Program-made: the position numbers and the translations under genes
Shown here: in pieces, positions 5,958 through 14,136 of the stretch
Layout of the letters: each line of letters starts with the position of its first letter
Numbering within the stretch: position 1 is the stretch's first letter
Notes under the pieces: model-generated
Databases searched by the model: none
What the model saw: the letters and a program-made list of their open reading frames with translations, nothing else
What the model was told of the DNA's origin: nothing
DNA from: a virus
DNA length: 64,000 bases
Strand: one strand, 5' to 3'
Virus record (IMG/VR): IMGVR_UViG_3300042392_000853
Location: 1-64,000 of that record

Positions 5958-6195
5958 CGAGGTGGTTGCGCGGCTCACCGGCGGGGCGGCCTACCTGAGC
6001 CTCACCCATGGCGTCCTGATGATGGCTAATGGGCAGCGCATCCCGCTCGTGCGCATGTACGACAAGGACGGGGATCCTACGGTGCACGCCGACGAGGCCG
6101 TCACCTTCCTGCTGAACGGCCCGGACTGCGGCGCTCCGAGCGGCTACGTCCTGCTGCCGTGCGACATGTTCGACCTGCTGGGGACACTGCATTGA
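5947..6195 (+). CDS. Hypothetical protein, 82 aa
   Basis: Starts at ATG 5947, overlapping the end of the HTH gene by 11 bases. No family recognised. The sequence has a hydrophobic middle (YLSLTHGVLMMANGQRIPLV) and a VHADEAVTFLL segment, compatible with a small globular protein. Its stop overlaps the TTG start chosen for TerL (TTGA), which suggests translational coupling to packaging. Confidence 0.55.
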   Translation: MTADEVVARLTGGAAYLSLTHGVLMMANGQRIPLVRMYDKDGDPTVHADEAVTFLLNGPDCGAPSGYVLLPCDMFDLLGTLH

Positions 6196-8732
6196 CGTTC
6201 ACCCGCGAGCAACTGATGGCCCTGCCCAAGGAGGACCTGCTGTTCCTCGACTGGCAGGCCCGCTGGCGCGCGACGGCCCGACCGGACCAGATGCTGCCCG
6301 AGACGGGGTGGTCGCAGATCGGCGTGCAGGCCGGGCGCGGGTACGGAAAGCAGCTTTGCAAGGAGACGCCGATCCCGACGCCCTCCGGCTGGCGGCGACT
6401 CGGCGACCTGGAGGTCGGCGACGAGGTCTTTGACGAGACCGGCGCCCCGTGCCGCATCGTTGCCACCTACGAGCAGCCCGTCACTCGCGCCTACCGCCTG
6501 ACTTTCAGCGACGGGGCGACGATCACGGCCTGCGAGGACCACCTGTGGGTCACTTGGACTCACCGCGAGCGCAAGCAGTTCATCCGCCACCACCCCGAAG
6601 CCGACGATTTCCCTGAAAACTGGCCGGCGCACACTCAGCCCCTGTGGGATTCCCGCGGCAACGTCGTCGGGGCCATCGGACCCGAGGTGCGCACCACCGC
6701 CGAGATCGTTGACACGCTGGTTTTCGGCACGCGCGGCGACACGAACCACTGCATCCCGACCTGCCACCCCCTGCAATACCCCAAAAAGGCCCTGCCAATC
6801 GACCCGTGGGCGCTCGGCTACTGGCTTGGCAACGGTGCGACCGTAGGCCCCGGCATCAGCACCCACCAAGACGACACAGACCTCGTCGTGGCGCGCTACG
6901 AGGCCCTTGGCTACAGTGTGACGCGCTATGCCAACGGCAGAGACGGCTACGTCAAGGGCCTTTTGGGGCCGCTCAGGGCCGTTGGCGTGATCCGCGACAA
7001 GCATGTGCCCCGAGACTACCTGCAAGGCTCTGTGGAGCAGCGCGAAGCCCTTTTGGCGGGCCTGCTGGACAGCGACGGGCACTGCTCGCTGTCGGCGGGC
7101 CACATCGAGTTCTGCTCGACCCTGCGCTGCCTTGCCGATGCGGTGGTTGAGTTGGCGCGTTCCCTCGGCCAGAAGCCCGTTTTGCTGGAGGACCGGGCGC
7201 GGCTCAACGGCAAGGACTGCGGCCCGCGTTACCGGGTCAAGTGGCGCAGCACCTACCAGCCGTTCTCGCTGCCCCGCAAGGCTGCGGCGTGGCGCACGCC
7301 CGGCGCTCAGGCCCTGCGCAACCGGCACCGCATGATCGTCGCCGCCGAGGAGGTGGCGCCGGTGCCCATGCGCTGCCTGACGGTCGACAGCCCGAACAGC
7401 ATGTTCCTGTGCGGCGAGGCGATGATCCCGACGCACAACACCCGCGTCGGCGCCGAGTGGCTCGGGCAGAAAGCCTACCGGGACACCAACAAGTTCCCGT
7501 TCCGGGTCATCGCCCCGACGCTCAACGACGTGCGGTTTACCTGCTTTGAGGGCCAATCCGGCCTGCTTTCAGTCATCCCGCCCGAACTCGTCGCCGACTA
7601 CAACAAGACCAATCTGCTGATCACCCTGATCAACGGCGCCACGATCCGCGGCTTCGGCACCGAGGAGCCCGAGCGACTGCGGGGGCCAAACAGCGCCGGC
7701 GACTGGGGCGACGAGGTCGCGGCGTGGATCCGCGATCAAGAGGCGTGGGACCAGGCCGCGTTTGGTCGACGTCTTGGTGTCAATCCGCAGGTCGTCTGGA
7801 CCTCGACGCCCAAGCCCAAGACCCTGATCCGCAACCTAACCGAGCCCAAGGCCGGACGCATCATCATTCGGGGCTCGACCTACGATAACCGCGAGAACCT
7901 CGCAGAGTCGTTCTACGACGAGTTGAAGAAGTACGAGGGCACCAAACTTGGCCGGCAGGAACTGGAAGGCGAACTGATCGACGCCGAGGAGGGCGGCATC
8001 ATCGCTCGCTCGTGGTTCAAGTTGTGGCCGGCCAGCAAGCCCTTGCCCAAGTTCGAGTGGATCATCATGTCCCTTGACACGGCCTTCACCGAGCGCACCC
8101 TCGACAAGCGCACCCACGACCCTGACCCGTCGGCCTGCGCCGTGTTCGGCATCTTCTGGCACGAGGACGTGATGAACGTGCTGGTCCTCGACTGCTGGAG
8201 CGACCACCTCGGGATGCCAGACCTCATCACCCGGGTGAAGCGCGAGTTGAACGTGGCCTACGGCGACGACGAGGACACCTCGCTCATCAAGCCGATGTTC
8301 GGCCCCCCCAAACCCATGACCAGCGGTCGCAAACCCGATCTGCTCGTCATCGAGGACAAGGGCAGCGGCATCAGCCTGCGCCAGTCGCTGTCAAAGGAAG
8401 GCATACACGCCTACCCCTACAACCCCGGTCGCGCCGACAAGCTGGCCCGCCTGCACATGGTAAGCCACCTGTTCGCCCGTGGTTATTTTTGGCTACCCGA
8501 AAGCGAAAAGCGGCCCGGCAAGCCGCGCACTTGGACCGAGCCCGCGCTGGACCAACTCTGCTCATTCCGGGGCGGCGGGTCCATCAAGCACGACGACTTC
8601 GTTGACGTTTTCAGTCAGGCCGCGCGCGTAATCATGGACAAGGGCCTGCTTTCCGGTGTAAAGCGAGAAAGCAAGTCCGTCCGCGAGGCCCCGGCCCCGC
8701 CGAAAACTCGCGTGAACCCCTACGCTATCTGA
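6192..8732 (+). CDS. terL: Terminase large subunit with in-frame intein
   Basis: ATP-driven packaging motor and headful nuclease. The precursor is 846 aa from TTG at 6192, chosen because it overlaps the previous stop and has GGGGA upstream; ATG at 6216 is possible. Residues 54-416 are an intein, and removal leaves about 483 aa, a normal TerL size. After splicing the Walker A motif reads GRGYGKTRVGAEWL. The ATPase core continues with RVIAPTLND and LRGPNSAGDWGDEVAAW (Walker B region). The nuclease carries SLDTAF (Asp near precursor residue 629), LLVIEDKGSG and KHDDFVDVFSQA. It groups with Sf6-like terminases, matching the TerS. Confidence 0.92.
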   Translation: MTFTREQLMALPKEDLLFLDWQARWRATARPDQMLPETGWSQIGVQAGRGYGKQLCKETPIPTPSGWRRLGDLEVGDEVFDETGAPCRIVATYEQPVTRAYRLTFSDGATITACEDHLWVTWTHRERKQFIRHHPEADDFPENWPAHTQPLWDSRGNVVGAIGPEVRTTAEIVDTLVFGTRGDTNHCIPTCHPLQYPKKALPIDPWALGYWLGNGATVGPGISTHQDDTDLVVARYEALGYSVTRYANGRDGYVKGLLGPLRAVGVIRDKHVPRDYLQGSVEQREALLAGLLDSDGHCSLSAGHIEFCSTLRCLADAVVELARSLGQKPVLLEDRARLNGKDCGPRYRVKWRSTYQPFSLPRKAAAWRTPGAQALRNRHRMIVAAEEVAPVPMRCLTVDSPNSMFLCGEAMIPTHNTRVGAEWLGQKAYRDTNKFPFRVIAPTLNDVRFTCFEGQSGLLSVIPPELVADYNKTNLLITLINGATIRGFGTEEPERLRGPNSAGDWGDEVAAWIRDQEAWDQAAFGRRLGVNPQVVWTSTPKPKTLIRNLTEPKAGRIIIRGSTYDNRENLAESFYDELKKYEGTKLGRQELEGELIDAEEGGIIARSWFKLWPASKPLPKFEWIIMSLDTAFTERTLDKRTHDPDPSACAVFGIFWHEDVMNVLVLDCWSDHLGMPDLITRVKRELNVAYGDDEDTSLIKPMFGPPKPMTSGRKPDLLVIEDKGSGISLRQSLSKEGIHAYPYNPGRADKLARLHMVSHLFARGYFWLPESEKRPGKPRTWTEPALDQLCSFRGGGSIKHDDFVDVFSQAARVIMDKGLLSGVKRESKSVREAPAPPKTRVNPYAI
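6351..7439 (+). mobile_element. TerL intein with degenerate LAGLIDADG endonuclease, class 3 residues
   Basis: 363-aa intein inserted between GK and T of Walker A. It starts with Gln (QLCKETPIPTPSGW), not Cys. Block B is ITACEDHLWVT, with Trp after His. Block F reads CLTVDSPN, with Cys in place of the usual Asp. Block G is IPTHN followed by Thr+1. This Trp-Cys-Thr set defines class 3 inteins, whose branching nucleophile is the block F Cys. The centre has two LAGLIDADG helices: LGYWLGNG, where the catalytic Asp is Asn, and LLAGLLDSDG. The endonuclease is therefore probably inactive while splicing should still work. Confidence 0.85.
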
Positions 8733-8739
8733 GGCCCGC

Positions 8740-11241
8740 ATGGATCCCGAAGACGATCAGCCGGAAGAGAGCGAGGTTTACGAACTGGAGGACGAGGAGA
8801 CCGACGTCGTCGACACGGAGGACGGTGGCGCTATCGTCACGCTGGACGAGGATGACAGCGACGAGCCGTCCGCGGATTTCCTCCAGAACCTGGCCGAGAC
8901 GCTGCCAGACACCGAACTCAAGACGCTGGCCAGCCAAATCCTTGAGTTCGTGGAGCGCGACCGGGAGGCCCGGTCCAAGCGCGACGAGCAGTATGAGGAA
9001 GGCATCCGGCGCACGGGCCTCGGGGACGACGCTCCCGGCGGTGCGGGCTTCCAAGGGGCCAGCCGCGTGGTCCACCCGCTTCTGACCGAGGCGTGTGTCG
9101 ACTTCTCGTCCCGCGCCATCAAGGAGTTGTTCCCGGCGAACGGGCCGGTCAAGGACTTCATCCCCGGCAAGGTCACTCGCGACAAGATCGCCAAGGCGCG
9201 TCGCAAGACGGCCTACATGAACTGGCAGTTGACGAAGCAGGCGCCGGAGTTCCGCTCGGAACTGGAGCAGCTTCTCACTCAGGTGCCGCTGGGCGGGGCG
9301 CAATACCTCAAGGTCGGCTGGAAAGAGGCGAAGAACCGCCCCAGCTTCCTGTTCGTCGCCATCGACGAGATGCTCATCCCGTTCGCGGCGACCAACTTCT
9401 ACACGGCGCAGCGCAAGACCCACGTCCAGTACCTGACGCAACTGGACTACGACCAGCGCGTCGCCTCCGGCATGTATCGCGACGTGGACCTGGTTCCGGT
9501 GGGCATGGACCCTGACCGCACCAAGGCGGACGTCGCCAACGACAAGGTCGAGGGTCGCGAGGAGACCGCCTACAACGAGGACGGCCTGCGCACGGTCTTC
9601 GAGGTCCACACCACCGTCGACATCGAGGACGACCGCACGGACGGGCCGGCGCCCTACATCATCACGATAGACAAGTCGACGTCCTGCGTCCTGAGCATCT
9701 ATCGCAACTGGGACGAGGACGACGAGACCGAGGAAGAACTCCAGTGGTTTGTGGAGTTCCCCTTCGTGCCGTGGCGGGGCGCCTACCCCATCGGCATCAC
9801 GCACATGATCGGCGGCCTGTCCGCCGCGGCTACGGGCGCTTTGCGGGCGCTCCTAGACTCGGCGCACATCAGCAACAGCCAGACCATGCTGCAACTCAAG
9901 GGCGCGGGCATCGGTGGCCAGACCATCGACATCCAGCCCACGCAAGTGGCGCAGATCGAGGGCGGCATCGGCGCGGACGACATCCGCAAGGTGGCCATGC
10001 CGCTGCCGTTCAACCAGCCCTCCGCCGTGCTGTTCCAACTGCTCGGCTTCTTGGTGGAGTCGGGCAAGGGCGTCGTGCGCACCACCATGGACGACGTGTC
10101 CGATGGCAACGCAAACGTGCCCGTCGGCACCACCATGGCGAAGATCGAGCAGGGGATGGTGGTGTTCAGCGCCATCCACATGCGGCTTCACAACGCCATG
10201 GGCCGGTTGCTGGACATCCTGCATCGCCTCAACGGCATGTATCTCGACGACGATGCGCAGGAGGATGAACTCGGCGAGGAGATCGCGACCCGGGCTGACT
10301 TCGCCGGGCCGATGGACGTCATCCCCGTCAGCGACCCCAACATCTTCTCTGAGACCCAGCGCATCGCGCAAATCCAGACCATCGCCCAGCGGGCGGCGGT
10401 CCAGCCGAACCTCTACAACGCCCGCAAGGTGGAGGAGCGGATCCTTGAGACGCTGAAGGTCCCCAACGCCTCTGACCTGCTGGTGCCGCCCGTCGAGCCC
10501 AAGGAGCAGAACGCGGTGGCCGAGAACGTGGCCATGACCATGGGCCGGCCCGTCATCGCCTTCCCGCAGCAGGACCACATCGCCCACTTGGAGGCGCACC
10601 TCGGCTACATGCTGAACCCGGTGCTTGGCGCCAACCGGCTGATCGCCCCGCAGTTCCTGCCCGGTGTGCTGAACCACATCAAGGAGCACATGGCTCTGTG
10701 GTATGCCCAGCAGGTCTACGAGTTGAGCAATCAGGCGACCGGCATGGACATGGGCGACGCCGTGCGCGAGAACAAGAGCGTGGCGGACAAGCAGTCCTTC
10801 GACCGGATGCTGGCGCAAGCGTCGAACACCGTGTCGCAGCGCGCCGCCGAGGCGTTCGGCGACATGCCGCCGGTCATCGAGCAGGCCGTGCAGATGCTCC
10901 AGTCCATGTCGCCGCAAGCCCCGCAGGACCCCGCTGTCCAAGCCGCCATGGCCGAGACCGAGCGTCGGGCGGCTGCGGATCAGGCCAAGGCGCAATACGA
11001 CGCCCAGCGCCTCCAGATCGAGCAGCAGGACAATCAGGTCGACGCGCAGATGCAGCAGGCCAAGCTGGAGGCTGAGATGCAGGCCGACCAGATGCAGCAG
11101 CAGGCCGAGGACCAGAGGTCTGCTATGGAGATGCAGGCTCGCGTCGCCATGAACGACGCCGACAACCAGACGGCCATGTTGCTCGCCCAGATGGGCGGCG
11201 ACGAGCCGGCGGTGAACCCGAACCCCAACCCCCAGCCCTAG
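8740..11241 (+). CDS. Portal protein
   Basis: 833-aa head-tail connector that forms the DNA channel at the packaging vertex. It starts seven bases after TerL, the usual position. A very acidic N-terminal extension (about 1-45) precedes the portal core, with conserved-looking segments such as GFQGASRVVHPLLTEACVDF, PFVPWRGAYPIGI and FNQPSAVLFQLLGFLVESG. The C-terminal 120 residues are a Gln/Met/Ala-rich coiled coil like the barrel of large podoviral portals. The length is long compared with most portals and typical of podovirus connectors. Assignment rests on position, size and composition. Confidence 0.8.
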   Translation: MDPEDDQPEESEVYELEDEETDVVDTEDGGAIVTLDEDDSDEPSADFLQNLAETLPDTELKTLASQILEFVERDREARSKRDEQYEEGIRRTGLGDDAPGGAGFQGASRVVHPLLTEACVDFSSRAIKELFPANGPVKDFIPGKVTRDKIAKARRKTAYMNWQLTKQAPEFRSELEQLLTQVPLGGAQYLKVGWKEAKNRPSFLFVAIDEMLIPFAATNFYTAQRKTHVQYLTQLDYDQRVASGMYRDVDLVPVGMDPDRTKADVANDKVEGREETAYNEDGLRTVFEVHTTVDIEDDRTDGPAPYIITIDKSTSCVLSIYRNWDEDDETEEELQWFVEFPFVPWRGAYPIGITHMIGGLSAAATGALRALLDSAHISNSQTMLQLKGAGIGGQTIDIQPTQVAQIEGGIGADDIRKVAMPLPFNQPSAVLFQLLGFLVESGKGVVRTTMDDVSDGNANVPVGTTMAKIEQGMVVFSAIHMRLHNAMGRLLDILHRLNGMYLDDDAQEDELGEEIATRADFAGPMDVIPVSDPNIFSETQRIAQIQTIAQRAAVQPNLYNARKVEERILETLKVPNASDLLVPPVEPKEQNAVAENVAMTMGRPVIAFPQQDHIAHLEAHLGYMLNPVLGANRLIAPQFLPGVLNHIKEHMALWYAQQVYELSNQATGMDMGDAVRENKSVADKQSFDRMLAQASNTVSQRAAEAFGDMPPVIEQAVQMLQSMSPQAPQDPAVQAAMAETERRAAADQAKAQYDAQRLQIEQQDNQVDAQMQQAKLEAEMQADQMQQQAEDQRSAMEMQARVAMNDADNQTAMLLAQMGGDEPAVNPNPNPQP

Positions 11242-11255
11242 AGGACACCCCCCTG

Positions 11256-11369
11256 ATGGCCAAGCCGACTGACAAGACCAAGGGGCCGGTCCCCCAGCAC
11301 CACATGCTGGCGACGACCGGCAAGCCGCGCCCTGACAACGCGCGCAAGGGGCCGCTGCCGCCCAAATGA
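11256..11369 (+). CDS. Small basic peptide, 37 aa
   Basis: ATG at 11256 soon after the portal stop. The product is Lys/Pro-rich (MAKPTDKTKGPVPQHHML at the start, RKGPLPPK at the end) with no fold visible. Its stop overlaps the ATG at 11366 (ATGA), which supports translation. Unknown role in the head module. Confidence 0.5.
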   Translation: MAKPTDKTKGPVPQHHMLATTGKPRPDNARKGPLPPK

Positions 11370-11560
11370 ATCCCGACACGCTGATCAGGAGGCTGAAGGA
11401 GGCGCAAGCCGAACTCGCCCGGGGCCTCCTGATTACGCCTTCTGGGCGGGACGCCTTCGAGTATGGCCGAGCCGTCGGTCTCTATGAGGGATACGAGAGA
11501 ACCTGGAACCTGATCGCGAACCTTTTTGAGGAATCGGAACGCGGCAAGTTCGACATCTAA
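11366..11560 (+). CDS. Hypothetical head-module protein, 64 aa
   Basis: Small soluble helical protein (MNPDTLIRRLKEAQAELARG, then a YEGYERTWNLIANLFEE helix). It is coupled to the preceding peptide by ATGA overlap and lies ten bases before the co-chaperonin gene, behind which a GGAG ribosome site is visible. No family recognised. Confidence 0.6.
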   Translation: MNPDTLIRRLKEAQAELARGLLITPSGRDAFEYGRAVGLYEGYERTWNLIANLFEESERGKFDI

Positions 11561-11569
11561 GGAGCACAC

Positions 11570-11998
11570 ATGCAAAGCCTTGCAAACAAGATTACCTTTG
11601 ACTACGGCACCGTGGACGAGGCGTTTCCGCCTTGCGACCCGCAGTTTGAACCGGGCGGCTCGCGGATTCTGGTGCAGTTTCGCACCCCGAAGAGGAAGAC
11701 CAAGGGCGGCATCATCCTGACTGCCGACACCCGCGAGACCGAGCACTATAACACTCAGGTGGCCAAGGTTCTCGCCGTTGGCCCCCTCGCCTTCCACAAC
11801 CGCAAGACGATGGTCTTGTGGCCTGAAGGCGCGTGGTGCGCACCGGGCGATTTCATTCGCGTCCCAAAGTACGGCGGAGATCGCTGGACGGTCCCGACGT
11901 TGGACGGGACAGACGAGGCCATCCTCGCCCTGTTCAACGACCTCGACACCCTTGGCCGAGTGACGGGCGACCCGCTCGCCGTCAAGGCCTTCATCTAG
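11570..11998 (+). CDS. GroES-like co-chaperonin
   Basis: 142 aa with the chaperonin-10 fold signature: residues 24-45 (FEPGGSRILVQFRTPKRKTKG) form the first strands, GGIILTADTRETEHYNTQVAKVLAVGP matches the mobile loop and following strand, and GDFIRVPKYGGDRW the dome end. Phage versions such as T4 gp31 cap host GroEL so that the large capsid subunit fits the folding cage. Its place between portal and scaffold/capsid genes fits that role. Confidence 0.8.
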   Translation: MQSLANKITFDYGTVDEAFPPCDPQFEPGGSRILVQFRTPKRKTKGGIILTADTRETEHYNTQVAKVLAVGPLAFHNRKTMVLWPEGAWCAPGDFIRVPKYGGDRWTVPTLDGTDEAILALFNDLDTLGRVTGDPLAVKAFI

Positions 11999-12014
11999 CC
12001 TGAAGGAGCCGTTC

Positions 12015-12968
12015 ATGGCTGACGTTATGACCGAAGACGACGACATCGAGATCGTAGAGGTCGATGAGATCCCCGAGTCCACCGAGGAGCCCGAAGCCGC
12101 GGCGCCGGAGCCCGAGGCTGAGGAGCCCGAAGACGAGGACGACGATGAGGACGACGAGCGCCTAGCGGAGAGCCAGGACGACGCGGAAGACGACATCGTC
12201 AACCGCAACCGCGTCAAGCGGCAAAAGCGCCGGCAGGCCCGCAAGCAGGCCCAAGAGCGGCTTGAGGCCGAGGTCCGCGCCTTGCGCGACATCAACATGG
12301 AGTTGGCCCGCAAGGTCAACAACATCGAGGGTGTCCACCTCACACAGGCCGAGGCCAACCTCGCCAAGCAGCTTGACGTCGCTCGCGACGAGGTGCGTCA
12401 GGCCGAGACGATCATCGCCCGGGCGGTGGAGGCAGGTAACGGAGAGGACGTGGCTGCGGCCATCCGCCTCCGCGACGAGGCGAAATACCGCGCCGATCAG
12501 GTCGCCGTTGAGCAGCAGCGGTTCACTGAGACGCGGCGTGACCCGTCGCCACCTGTCGACCCGCGTGTGCGCACCTACGCCACGCAATGGGTGCAGGCCA
12601 ACCCGTGGTACAACCCGAACGGCAAGGACGAGGCGTCGGTTCTCACCCGTCGCATCGACCAAGGGCTTCTGGCGGAGGGCTACGACCCGACGACCGAGGG
12701 CTACTACCGCGAGTTGACCCGTCGCGTGGAGGCCCGCTTCGGCGGCGCGTCCGCTCCCGCCGAGGAGCCCGCTCCTGCTCCGCGCAAGAAGGCTCCGCCG
12801 ATGGGCGCCACCCGCGAGCACACTCCGACTGCTGGCCGCAAAATCCAAGTGCGTGTGACGCCGGAAATCCGCCAATCCCTTGAGGAAGCGGGCTACTGGG
12901 ACGACCCCGCCATGCGCAACAAGATGCTCCGCCAGATCGCCGAACGGCAGAAGAACACCCACCGGTAA
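12015..12968 (+). CDS. Scaffolding-like protein
   Basis: 317 aa with the build of a phage scaffold: a very acidic N-terminus (about 1-60, runs of Glu, Asp and Pro), a Lys/Arg/Gln-rich coiled coil (about 65-180), and a basic C-terminal helix (QIAERQKNTHR) that would bind the capsid shell. It lies upstream of the capsid gene with AAGGAG before ATG 12015. It has no protease motif, so scaffold removal must use another route. Assignment is by composition and position. Confidence 0.7.
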   Translation: MADVMTEDDDIEIVEVDEIPESTEEPEAAAPEPEAEEPEDEDDDEDDERLAESQDDAEDDIVNRNRVKRQKRRQARKQAQERLEAEVRALRDINMELARKVNNIEGVHLTQAEANLAKQLDVARDEVRQAETIIARAVEAGNGEDVAAAIRLRDEAKYRADQVAVEQQRFTETRRDPSPPVDPRVRTYATQWVQANPWYNPNGKDEASVLTRRIDQGLLAEGYDPTTEGYYRELTRRVEARFGGASAPAEEPAPAPRKKAPPMGATREHTPTAGRKIQVRVTPEIRQSLEEAGYWDDPAMRNKMLRQIAERQKNTHR

Positions 12969-12982
12969 AAAAGGACGCGACA

Positions 12983-13522
12983 ATGCTTGAAGATGATGAT
13001 AGGCTTAAGAAGGAAATCGGTGCTGGACGCCGGTCCCGCGCCTCGGAAGACCGCAATGTCACCGAGGACCGCGTGAGGACTGATGACGACCGGCTCGCCA
13101 TGTTCCGTATGCAGATGCACAACGATGCGCTGCCTGACTTGCCTCCGATCCCCGGCTACCACGTGTGCTGGTTGACGACGACTAACCCCCGCGACAGCAT
13201 TCATCGCAGGATGATGCTGGGGTACAGCCCGGTGACTGCGGAAGACGCACCCGGTCTGGATTACGCCACCCAGAAAACGGGTGAGTACGCAGGGATGATC
13301 GGCATCAACGAGATGCTCGCGTTCAAACTGCCATTGAACCTCTACGAAGCGTTCATGCAGGAAAACCACCACGACGCCCCCGCCCGCGAAGAAGAACGCA
13401 TGGCCGACACCACCGAGAGCCTGGTGGAAGAAGCCAACAGGGCAGGGTCACAGGTGCAGATGGGTGACGGCACGGCATCGCTTCGCTCCAGTCCTTCCGT
13501 CCGTGGGGTCTTCACCTCATAG
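12983..13522 (+). CDS. Conserved head-module protein
   Basis: 179 aa between scaffold and decoration-like genes. The core PPIPGYHVCWLTTTNPRDSIHRR...GYSPVTAEDAPG and the EYAGMIGINEMLAFKLPLNLYEAFMQENHH block are typical of a protein that sits beside scaffold and capsid genes in podoviruses with this capsid type. I know no assigned function. The N-terminus is charged and probably disordered; the C-terminal tail is Ser-rich. Confidence 0.65.
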   Translation: MLEDDDRLKKEIGAGRRSRASEDRNVTEDRVRTDDDRLAMFRMQMHNDALPDLPPIPGYHVCWLTTTNPRDSIHRRMMLGYSPVTAEDAPGLDYATQKTGEYAGMIGINEMLAFKLPLNLYEAFMQENHHDAPAREEERMADTTESLVEEANRAGSQVQMGDGTASLRSSPSVRGVFTS

Positions 13523-13561
13523 GGCGGGTCCATAAACCCACTCGAATGAGGTAAGACGCAT

Positions 13562-14122
13562 ATGCCCGCGACTTCCCAGCCGTTCGGCCTTCGTCCCGTC
13601 TATTCACCTAGCGGCGTGATTCGTCCCGTCGCTATGTCGATCCTGACGGGCTACGGCGTGAACATTCTCCAGAACCAGCCGATCAAGATCGGCACCAACG
13701 GCACCGTCGAAGCCGCCGCCATCGGTGAGCGCTTCGTCGGTGTCTTCCAAGGCGTCGAGTTCACCGACAGCGAGGGGCGCCGCCGCGTGTCCAACCGCTG
13801 GGTGGCCTCCACTGCCGCCACCGACATCGTGGCTTACGTCACGGTCGATCCGACCATCGTCTACGAGATCCAGTCCTCGGCGACCATCGCCGTGGCCGAC
13901 ATCGGATCGCAGGCGGACTACACCGTCATCACCGCCGGCTCCACCGTCACTGGCCTGTCGCAGCTTATGCTCGACGCCGCCACGCTGACTGCCGCCGCCA
14001 GTGCGTCGCTGCGGATCATCAACGCCTCGCCCGGCCCCGACAATGCGTTCGGGGACGCCTTCGTCATTCTTCAGGTCCAGATCGCCGAACACCAGTTCGT
14101 CGCTGACCGCGTTGCCTTCTAA
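13562..14122 (+). CDS. Putative capsid decoration or stabilising protein
   Basis: 186 aa, starting at ATG 13562 and ending 14 bases before the capsid gene. The N-terminus (SQPFGLRPVYSPSG) and the beta-rich, Ala/Thr/Val-rich body (AAIGERFVGVFQGVEFTDSEGRR) resemble head proteins often encoded just before the major capsid gene in podoviruses. No enzymatic motif. Could be a head fibre instead. Confidence 0.55.
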   Translation: MPATSQPFGLRPVYSPSGVIRPVAMSILTGYGVNILQNQPIKIGTNGTVEAAAIGERFVGVFQGVEFTDSEGRRRVSNRWVASTAATDIVAYVTVDPTIVYEIQSSATIAVADIGSQADYTVITAGSTVTGLSQLMLDAATLTAAASASLRIINASPGPDNAFGDAFVILQVQIAEHQFVADRVAF

Positions 14123-14136
14123 GGAGGACCCACACT

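Noticed and set aside
6159-6191. ATG at 6159 as the TerL start
   Set aside because: No ribosome site and a 37-base overlap with the previous gene; TTG at 6192 overlaps the stop and follows GGGGA.
6144-7556. 470-codon minus-strand frame opposite the TerL intein
   Set aside because: Shadow of TerL; the plus strand has clear intein and terminase motifs over the same stretch.
8725-11379. Very long minus-strand frames opposite the portal gene
   Set aside because: They mirror the codon structure of the portal gene (GC-rich third positions) and have no ribosome site or recognisable motif.
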